Positions 55,442 through 64,000 of a stretch of 64,000 nucleotides of DNA are shown in pieces; within the stretch, counting starts at the first letter, position 1; every line of letters begins with the position of its first letter. The DNA comes from Morinoia aosen (taxonomy: Eukaryota; Arthropoda; Malacostraca; Amphipoda; Talitridae). The DNA lies in NCBI GenBank assembly GCA_030386875.1, contig CM059579.1:15100484-15164483 (forward strand), in the 5' to 3' direction. The notes beneath the pieces are model-generated. The model saw only the letters and a program-made list of their open reading frames with translations, was not told the DNA's origin and did not search any database. A program made the translations under genes and the position numbers.

Positions 55442-58400
55442 CTGTAAGAAGGCAAATGCGTGTTGGATTGTGTCTTTTTCCATGAATCTGAAAAATCTAA
55501 TGAATTTTATACAGTGTGTTAATCACGTCGTATCTTAAAAAATTCAGCTGGGAAAATTAATAAATTTTTGAGTTCATGAAAACCAAGTTCAGGCTAGTAA
55601 GCTTCGGGGAAAGATACGATTTAAATGTGAGAGTTGTTCGTGTCATTGTCCGCTTGTAAAGACGCAACACACTTACAGTCCAGTTTTCACAGAGTTAAGA
55701 GAAATGAGCTGTGTTGAGTAACAGACAAAAATTTCGATCCAAGCACTCGAGCGCTCGTGTTTCTGCTTCAATGTTATTTTCAAGAGTGAAAAATCCCGTA
55801 TAATTTTCCAAAACTGTTCTAACAGCATTGCATCAGTTTCAGTTTGGAATTCATAATTTTTAGTTGTTTCTTTGGCAATTAATTTCAGAATGAATGGTCC
55901 TACCGAATAGACGCACACGAACTCAGTAATATAAGCCAACAAACCTTAGGTTGACGAAAGGGTAGTCGTGCAGTAATAATTGCGATCGACACAGATGAAT
56001 ATATTTTCCCTATTTTGAACGCTCTGGAAAACGCTCGTAGATGCTCAATTATTCCAGTTCTGTTAACATCAGCTGGGTATCGTTATTTTCGTTTCTTTAT
56101 TTATGTGCACCGGGTTGAATTTTAATTTTGACTTATTTGATATCAATTTCAAACTTCAAAATGAAGTTAACCTAAGCAATCACTCAATTTTACAATAACA
56201 GCCGTTTCCCAAGAACGAAGTATTTCTAACTGATAACATTGCGGGGTGAAATGACATCTGAAAGTTTTCCTTTCATTCAGCTGGAAAGTTTTCCTACACG
56301 TTTTCATGTACGTGTGTCTTATCCATATTATTCACATGCAGAGGAGCAGCTTGTACCGGCAATGCACTTTGCAGATACTGAGACTCGAATTATAGACTTT
56401 CTCATTCAATATTTACGCTGAGCCCTTGCAATTCGTGTTCATCATCGCAAAGAAAACAACGTTATTTGGAACGGAGAATGATGTCTGAATGCTATATTTT
56501 CAACTTCATTTGTTAAAAACTCTAGAAAATCTGAAGAATGACCGCATGTTTGATTTAGGAAGGGTACACTGTTGCTGTTTTATTCAAAAGTCATGAATCT
56601 AAAAGTACACTTGAGTCCCGCACTCACGGCGGCCAGCAGCGGCCTGTCCAGGAGGGCGAAGGAGGCGAGGCTGAGCTGGACGGGCTCCCTGAGGGCGGCC
56701 AGCAGGCGGTCCGCCTGTGGGGTGAACATAGCCTTTACTGGACACGTGTATGTGTCAGTTAATGGGTAGACAAAGCGATTGTGCAGCAATGGCAGGCTAG
56801 TTAAAGCTATACGGATTCAACTACATGTTAGGTAATGCAATAGTAAAACAGTTGTAGGCTTGTTTATGTTATTGCGCGGCAAAGGAATGTTAGTTAATGT
56901 AAGAGAGAATCAACTGTAGGGTAGTTAATGAACAATGCAGAAGGTAACAGTAATCCATTAATTGAAATTCACTTCAGTTATATTCAAGCGAAGTTTTTGA
57001 AATCATCCCAATTTCTCAAATTCTTCGTATTTGTTCTTTGGAATTTTTATGTTGCGTCACGCATACCAGTGAGTTATTCAAATGGAGTCAGATCGAGAAT
57101 CATCGGAAGGCAAAAATCAGGACAAGTATTTTCCCTGCAAATATAGGTTTCAAAATTACACTTTTAAAAACAAAACTCCTACAGTATTAAGATGGGGAAA
57201 ATATGACACATGATTAATTTTAAAAAACGAGAAAAATTTTTCTTGCACCAATGATTTGTACTTTCATGAGTAATCGGTTGTTTCATTTACATTAAAAACG
57301 AGCTAGACTCTAAATTTTTCCAAGCATCTCAAGGCTCACCTCGCAAGTTCGTGACAGCTTCAGATTTCTCTCTAGTCGCTTCTTGAATCTCTCGTAGGCT
57401 CCCTTTTTCTGTGGAGTAGACAGCAATTTACTTCGGTTAGAAAGGCCGATCAATTGGGAATAGGCCATTTTTGGTCCTGAAAATGAGGTAATAAAGTTCA
57501 ACTTTCTCTAAGAAATGATGTATTCAAATTGCCTAATGAATTGATGCTAAAAGTTCAAAGAAAACGGATTATGAGTGGAGGAGTCTTCTTTTAGTTGCTA
57601 TCAAAAACGAAGCGAAAATGGAACTCTGGAGGAAACGAACGAAATAAAACTTGATGTGATATGCAAATGATGTTTTTATGTAGTAAGTTATTTGAAGGAA
57701 GATCAATATGTTTAATGGCAAGAGAAATATTATTAAAAGTATTAATCAGTTCACGCCGATAGTTACTTGCCCAATGATCATCTATTACAAAATATTCAGC
57801 CTTGATAATAACGCTCGAATGATAATCTTACCTAAATAATCAGCAAATAGAAAAGAGTTGTAATTTTTGAATATGCTAACTTGTTTTAGAGTCAAAGGTA
57901 TTAAACTAAGTATCTGGTCTGACCTGCGTTTATGGTTGGGTTGTTTAAATTATTCTGAAAATTTTTCATTTTAACATGCAGTCACGCATTTTTAGCTATT
58001 TGTTTGTCCTCGAAGCAGAAAAATGAATCAATAGTATATTTATTTAGCAAGACAATGTGGAATTTAGAATTAGAAAAAAACCGTTACAGCACTTTCAATA
58101 CATCCGAACATAATTTTATGGGTATCGTAAAAAATAAGGAGCGTCAAATAAATCGAATTAGGAGACAATGAGAATATTAAATAAGATGCAGGAGAATCAT
58201 CTCCCTCAACTAAAAATATTTTAGCATGAACTTCGAACGAGGGAAGAAATGCTGCAGCGTTTAACTAATACTATTATGGCATGAATTTCGAACGAGAACG
58301 AAAGAATAAATGCTGCAACTTTATTTTCCAATCTCAAATATCACATAGTCACATAAATATACAATTGTTCCCTTTTTCAAGGAGAAGCTGCCTCTGCTCA

Positions 58401-60202
58401 TTCAGTCTTTTTGGTCTATACATTTTGCTGAGCACGTATACATCGGAGTATGTTGGTATGACCAGACGCGCTCTGAAAACTAGAGTGGCGTAGCACATGA
58501 GGATCAGTGTCCGAACTGGTGTCCTGTTAACCTGTCCTCTCCATTCAGCAGACAGGGACCACGTTGAGTCTTCTGATTTGTTGCTCAATTTTAGTCTGTT
58601 AAAAATACGCTAGTACGCTTTAGAGGATTTAGACCTCAAAATTTTAGAATCTTCGTTCAGTTTTTAAATTATACTTTAGACTTCATTAACCAGAAAAGTT
58701 CATATCCACAATAAATGATGCAATCACAGTAGTTTTCATTCTAGGGTTTTTCTTTTTTCCTTCATTCTTTTCCACTCAAAATTCTGAAATTTTATTTGAG
58801 TGTACTTGTAATTTTCCTCATTTTGTATCATCTACGTAATTCTTGGCTGATGATGGGTGTTAACGCTCAACTTTCTTTTTATAATAGCGATCTTTTACTT
58901 GTTTATCCTTTGGCCTTCTCTTAGCGTTGGATATCATATATTTTTCATTTTCAATTATAAAATGCGCACGCAAACCGCTAAATTTCGAAAGGTACTCAAA
59001 ATGTTCATGTCAGCTGAAGAAAATTACTACAAATTTTAACAACTTCAGTTCCTTCAAAATTGTTCATTAACCATCAGTTTAGGTTACATTATGGCAGGTT
59101 AATTACTGTTTTACACATAGCATATTATGAACAGCGCTACTGGTTTTTCTAACCAACAACTAAAGTAACGTGTTTTCAAACTTCCCATCAACAAAACTGA
59201 ACGATATCATTTATGCATTAGGAGCGCAATATGACTGAGACTCACCTCTCTTATGATGCCATACGGCACGTTGGTGAGGCAGCACGCGTTGAAGAACATT
59301 AGTCCTTCAAATACGAAGTAGCTTAAGGCCGTCCAGAAGTCGGAGCCTGTCGTTCGGACAGCGATGAAAATGCTCACCGTTATCGAACTCAGAATGAGGA
59401 AGAGAAGAGACATGAGAGACCAACTTAGAGCTTGCATCATGAGTTCTATTGCTCTCACTGTTCGACATAAAAATGATTCACATTTCGCCAAACATTCCAG
59501 TGTGTTCTCAAATGCACTATTTTTGAAAAGTGGATGACCTGATGTTTCGAGCGAAAGTGAGTTTGGTTGAGTGTTTGTAACTTCATCGTTGGTCATCCCT
59601 AGGTCAGTGATCGAAAATTTGTAAATCAATGCTAAAGTATTTGCTAAAGCATAACACAGAGCAATTATTGCGGCGATGTTTGTCAAAACATAGAAGTTAT
59701 AGAAAAAGAATGGAATAGCTGCTTCAGGCTGGAAATTACGTGAAGCAAGAAGAACCAGCAACCAAATCAGTCCACTAACAACGAAAACCCGTTTTTGATA
59801 ATCCGTAAAAGACAGATCTTTTTCATTTATTTTAAACTTGGTGGTTAGGGCAAAGATTTGATTTATTGCTTTGACAAGCAAATTATGATTCCACAATATA
59901 GATAAGTGTATAGCCAAATCGGAAGAAGTCAGTAAAACATTCCACACTAAAAAACTAGTTTCGTCAGTCGAGTCGAAGCGTTTCGAGCTGTTGTTGTCGA
60001 TCAAAATGAGGAACCATACAAACATCAGGATCCGCCACGCGTGAAAGCATACTGAGTATGTGATCCACTTTTGCGACACAGGCCCGACTCTTGGGCGGTT
60101 TTGGAAGCCAGGCACATTTTGTGCAGACTTTTGAGTCTGAGGCCACCGGGTCTCCCGTGGAAATATTCCCGCGAACTGCATGAACTTCAGCACGGACTGC
60201 AT
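55376..60202 (-). CDS. GR4: insect-type gustatory receptor, four exons
   Basis: Exons, in transcription order: 60202-59246, 57408-57340, 56714-56628 and 55441-55376; 392 residues, all GT-AG and phase 0. It starts MQSVLKFMQFAGIFPRE. A longer reading from 60379 would run through the conserved leader splice sites and is not supported by GR2 or GR3, so I start at 60202. Exon 1 ends YGIIRE before gtgagt; the C-terminus is SYLVIALQVSGVDKR. In exon 1 it is more distant from GR2 and GR3 than they are from each other. Intron 1 (1.8 kb) holds a Penelope-like fragment. Intact in all exons. Role as in the family (chemosensory cation channel); the ligand is unknown. Confidence 0.87.
56628..56714 (-). CDS. 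GR4 exon 3
   Basis: It encodes ADRLLAALREPVQLSL through PLLAA. About three quarters of its bases are G or C, far above the surrounding intron. Confidence 0.85.
56755..56935 (-). repeat. Degenerate repeat in GR4 intron 2
   Basis: Plus-strand words 'ggcaggctagttaa', 'taatgcaatagtaaaac' and 'gggtagttaatg' recur at about 40-base spacing. Reversed, they match the units of the GR1 tract at 8440-8680. Confidence 0.5.
57340..57408 (-). CDS. GR4 exon 2
   Basis: It encodes KKGAYERFKKRLERN and on to RTCE. The acceptor is tctactccacag and the donor gtgagc. Confidence 0.85.
58370..58860 (+). pseudogene. Penelope-like GIY-YIG fragment in GR4 intron 1
   Basis: Plus-strand reading gives EYVGMTRRALKTRVA (about 58446-58490), a stop, then HMRISVRTG, SADRDHVESSDLLLNF and further decayed sequence. 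YVGMT-R and R-RTG match the fragment at 51133, so both belong to one family. The UTR-like tail ends with 'ctgatgatggg' near 58848, comparable to 'ctgatgatggagcg' (reversed) near 50660. It is antisense to GR4 and inactive. Confidence 0.6.
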
Positions 60203-60215
60203 TGCGGTAATAATT

Positions 60216-60270
60216 CTGAGGAATTGAGGAATAAGGAATGTAGGGAAATCACACCGGAGAGAGTTCTTAC
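60216..60270 (-). other. Predicted 55-bp leader intron of GR4
   Basis: Donor gtaagaactc, acceptor caattcctcag, then aattattaccgcaatg. It is 11 bases longer than in GR2 and GR3, through extra 'tattcctcaattc' sequence near the acceptor; both splice sites are kept. Confidence 0.5.
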
Positions 60271-62120
60271 CACCCAACACCTTTGGACCTCTCCGCATCA
60301 CTGTGAGCAGCCCAGCGAAACAAAGACTCAACGTCTTCTTTGTTCTGTTCGCCCGAGTCAACATTAGGTGAGTGTTCATCTGCTCATTTCGTAATCCACT
60401 GGCTGACAGTGTGTTCGATTTTAATGGTTTTAACTATTAATCACTATTCAGCCATGATGATCCATTTAAGCAGTCGCGTTGGTGCATAAAAAAGTATATT
60501 GTTGCTAGAGTGCTTCCTTTGTGTTAGGAAGCACTGTTTTATCAGCCCTGCGTCGTGATAATCAATATTGAAGATATTTTGTGTTTCATAGTTGCATGTC
60601 TAAGTTGTCGATTATTTTGAATGATCTTATTTACACTACGCCGATATCGAGTTGAGTAATTGAGTATCATTTCAGTGAATAAAAATCGCACATAACTGTG
60701 TTTTCTAGATACACCCATAAGTTAATATATGTTAGATTGACCAACACTGTATGAAATTTTTTGCAGGCTTTAAGCTCACGTTTTTCGCAACGCAGATTAA
60801 CTCACTTCGGAAATTTATTGAATACCAATAAGAATGGAGTGCATATAAAATTTCTCCCAGTTATGCAGTCTACGAGTTTTTCTAGCAGCAACGCAACAGA
60901 CGCGAGATAGATATCGAGTCCCTGGCCTAGTGAACCGAGAGATGTTGTGACAGATGCGCCGAACGCCTTTAGTGCAGCCAATGTAAATCGTCTTATATGG
61001 AAGATCATAATCTTATATTCTTCTTACAAGCTGAAAAGAAGGCAATTTAAATTCATTTATTCAGATAATTTTTTGCCTGAAATGACTACTTCGTTTCAAG
61101 TACCTCATATAAATTTTGCACGATTTACACACTCCGTCTGAACCGAGTTCAAATCTTGACTAGATAGATAAGAGGGCGTAAATTTTGTTGACATGCAATT
61201 ACTTGAGCTACGAAAGTAAACCTTTTTCAGCAGCTATCTATTTTTATATTTTTGTTATAAAACTGCAAGATACGAAAAATTTTTCGACTCAAAAAATAAA
61301 AAAATAAGCTCATTAGGCTGGTCGATGGACCGTAGTAAAGAATGTTCCTTTTGATTCTTTTTAACTTTTTCCAGCTATCATACAGGCGGGTTCTTTTCTT
61401 TTACCTAAGAATTACTGCTCATAAGTCAGGATTCATTCACAACAACTGATAATTATCAAAAAATAAAAGGCATCTAGTACCTGTACAGAAAGATCAGGCT
61501 TAATTATGCCCCTTCATATTGCAAGCGCGAATAATTTTCCTTTGATGGCCTGAGAACAAATGAGGGTGACAAATGCATCCTTCTTGTCAGCATTTACGAG
61601 TGCCATTATGAGATGGATATTGAAGAAAGAAAAATATTTATTGTTCAACACATTAACGGGGTAAATGAACAGTGAATAGTAGAATTCAAATGATTTTATT
61701 GAATAGTAACTTACATAGAAGATTCATGTAGTTCAAACATACTCTGACCAGCTTAGGAAATGAATTGTTCATCTACTATAAAGCTCAGCGTGAAATTCAA
61801 CAAAATCATGCTCTAAAGACCAGTAAACGTCTTCACATCTTCCTATGTCGTCGAAGATGTTACGAATTTCTATCACAAGCAAATAAACCAGCCAGGATCA
61901 ATGATCTACAAAATGAAGAACCCTGGATGCAAACATTGAGTCAGGATAGAAGAGCAAAAAATAATGACGCTGGGTAAACTTGGCTCTGAACAATGAATTT
62001 AATCATTCATCATTCTGGGCCAGTTATAACTGGCCTATACGGAAGGAGTCTTCGGCAATTGACAATAAAAAAATGAATAAATGACTGAGTGAAAGCTGAA
62101 AATGGTGTAATAATGAGGGT
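60271..62120 (-). repeat. Leader and duplicated upstream block, unit C
   Basis: The first 100 bases are the conserved leader. 60640-60810 matches 33000-33170 of unit A, and about 61540-62120 matches 34990-35650 of unit A and 51975-52640 of unit B ('taatgacgctgggtaaac' at 61961). Between them are unique stretches without genes. The 70-codon frame at 61765-61977 is not kept in the other units. Confidence 0.65.
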
Positions 62121-62249
62121 CTGACTTCACATTCAAGTTAAGAAGTCTTCAATTTTACTCCAAGTTCGGATCAAAATCTAAAATATTATTATTTGATTTT
62201 TAGCTCATGTTATCGAGAAATTTCTTACGAATCAAATGATATGTATCCT

Positions 62250-63285
62250 TTCCTCGTAAGAGTGTTCGTTCGCTTGCTACAGGTTACGAAACGATAGCCT
62301 ATTATGGGGGGTTGGGACCGATTAGTCGTTAGTTTTAGCCTCCATAACCAGCAACAAATGCGATCCAAAGAGAGGAAGGAGGAAGGCACCATTTAGTGTG
62401 GAGTTAAGGAAACGCGGAATCTACGCAGAAAGGGCATAGAAACAGTAAGTTGTGAAAGATAATTATGAAACAAGATCAAAGTTGAAGAAGAAAGTAGTAG
62501 GAGCTGAAGAACAGGACAGCAGTAAACCGAAAAAAAGTTGGTCCTTTAACATAACAAAAACATTTTATTTCAACAAAAAGAAGGCCTACCTAACTCTCAG
62601 CTCGGGCCCTCACGGGGTTGGGACCGGTTTACCCCAAAATTCAAACAAGGCAAATTTTCGGTATTTGACCTCATGTTATAACGAATTTTTTCGTGACAGC
62701 TGCTTTTCACTGCTCACTGCTTTTTGAGTGGGTTGATTCGACTGCTACAGGTTGCGAAAGGCAAGTTACTTAAGTCACCATCCAACCAGGGGGCGGGTTT
62801 GTCAGGGTCTCATGAAAACTTGAACTTGTTGACGCTTGAAATGCTACTTCCCCCACAGTTTTGAAGGTATTGGAATGACAAATATCCAATCAATAGGGGA
62901 AGGAGCAAAAACTTGGTAAGAGTTTTAGTGTGTAAATTATAACAGAAATGAAATGTCACAAATAAAAAACATTTATTTTAAATCCTAAAATTCAGCAAAT
63001 AAGAATATCAAAATTTCACTTGAATGTTTCATTGAATAATACATTTATCAACTTGAAAAAATGTTGCAGGCTTACAAAATGTACAAGAGATACAATTCCT
63101 TAAATAAAATAACCAAACTACTCATTTTTCAGTGATTTAAAAAAATCAGTTCTCGAACAAATTTTTTTAATAAAAAACACACAAGTCCTAAAAAGGTTGT
63201 TTCATCATTTTACATCTATGGTGAAAATTCCGAACAATACGTTGGAAAATTATGGACTTTTTTCGGCCGAACAGTCCTTCCTCTT
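62250..63285 (+). repeat. Dispersed repeat, copy 2 (unclassified)
   Basis: About 62850-63250 matches 4980-5390. An internal short repeat 'gctacaggttacgaaa' / 'gctacaggttgcgaaa' stands at 62276 and 62743. Patches such as 'ggggttgggaccg' (62309 and 62615) are G+C-rich. The 91-codon frame at 62452-62727 has no motif. Confidence 0.4.
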
Positions 63286-63289
63286 AGTG

Positions 63290-63400
63290 CAGGGTTTCCC
63301 ATACTCTTGTGTCGCGTACCTATACACCCCTGAGCTCGGTGCACGGGGGTACGCCGTGTGCCGGGGGTATGCCGTGTCTTCTATGCAGCCTGCAGATTGA
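63290..63400. mobile_element. Possible hAT-type end
   Basis: 'cagggtttcccatactctt' (63291) followed by 'gcgtacc' and tandem 'gggggta.gccgtgt' units resembles the terminal sequence of hAT elements. No opposite end lies within the window. Confidence 0.35.
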
Positions 63401-64000
63401 ATTTTTTAAACAAAATTCATTTATGAAGGTACTTGAGCAGAAAAAGGCACAGCAAATGTTTCAGGGAAAATGTTGAAACTATTACTACGGTTGAGTTGAG
63501 GTTGTGATAATTCATGTTCAGAATGGTCTTATGAATAAGATGTTCCTCGTGTGAAATACGTGGGAAATACTCGTATCTCTATTTCATGCGCCAGAAAAAC
63601 TAGGATAATTACTCAGTTGCCGATAGTTACCAGTTGCTGATATTTTAAGCTCCACTTCAGTTTACGTTTGAATTTTTGTATCATTCGTTCTTTAACTTCC
63701 GTCTTAAACAGGTGTAGGCATATGCCTTGAAATTTTAGTAAGTTTCGTGCGTAAACAATGTTATATTGTTGTTAGTAACAAAAATATAAACCAATGCTGG
63801 AGTTTAAAGCATTTTCTATGGCGACAGCCTGTCACTGCGTTTCGTAAACTAGGGTATTTTTTTTCAACTCGCTGGGTTTAAATGAACCGGCGGGCGCTAT
63901 GTTAGCGGTTGTGTTAACGTATTTGTGCTTCATCTGTGAAAATTTAGCGTTGTTTTAAATATCTAGAATGGCTCCAACTATCTATAGTGAAAATATACCT
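63401..64000. other. Window end, no feature seen
   Basis: No gene or repeat was recognised. Confidence 0.35.

Noticed and set aside
60203..60379. N-terminal extension of GR4 to 60379
   Set aside because: It would read through a donor and acceptor conserved in GR2 and GR3, and the extension is not conserved as protein in those genes.

Overview
The window is nuclear DNA from an arthropod, probably an insect; I cannot place it more narrowly. It is A+T-rich, its genes are split by GT-AG introns, it carries decayed transposons of several animal classes, and its only convincing host genes are insect-type gustatory receptors (GRs). No rRNA, canonical tRNA, CRISPR or bacterial operon was seen.

Layout. 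Four complete four-exon GR genes were reconstructed from splice sites: GR1 (+, 5875-10758), GR2 (-, 27384-32194), GR3 (-, 41885-49623) and GR4 (-, 55376-60202). All share one structure: a ~950-base first exon with six membrane segments, then small exons of 69, 87 and 66 bases, with every intron in phase 0. The predicted proteins are 386, 392, 391 and 392 residues. A fifth GR survives only as a decayed 5' piece (+, about 16170-16430). GR2, GR3 and GR4 are tandem segmental duplicates in head-to-tail order: upstream blocks at 32.3-35.8 and 39.9-41.9 kb, 49.7-50.0 plus 51.6-54.3 kb, and 60.3-62.1 kb are recognisably the same DNA broken by different insertions.

Mobile DNA. A very young 5'-truncated LINE (36036-38930, perfect 12-bp target duplication, uninterrupted 869-codon frame) split one duplicated block. 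Others are a Tc1-type element in GR3 intron 3, a mariner-like remnant and a tRNA-derived SINE near 14 kb, hAT-type elements at 33.6 and 50.0-51.5 kb, and two Penelope-like GIY-YIG fragments (50.9 and 58.4 kb). Tandem repeats include a 47-copy 45-bp array (20611-22714), a 9-copy 62-bp array (25.66-26.22 kb) and a CCTAA-like tract (40.9-41.07 kb).

Most interesting. (1) The last three GR exons and their flanking intron sequence are nearly identical in all four genes although the first exons have diverged, which suggests gene conversion or RNA-level constraint. (2) GR3 intron 2 contains a 73-bp inverted repeat with a 6-base loop whose two differences are G-U pairs only on the transcribed strand. 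(3) The 45-bp array keeps two long frames open, on opposite strands, with no length change in 46 units. (4) An unlisted antisense frame with a membrane-protein-like composition lies inside GR1 intron 3.
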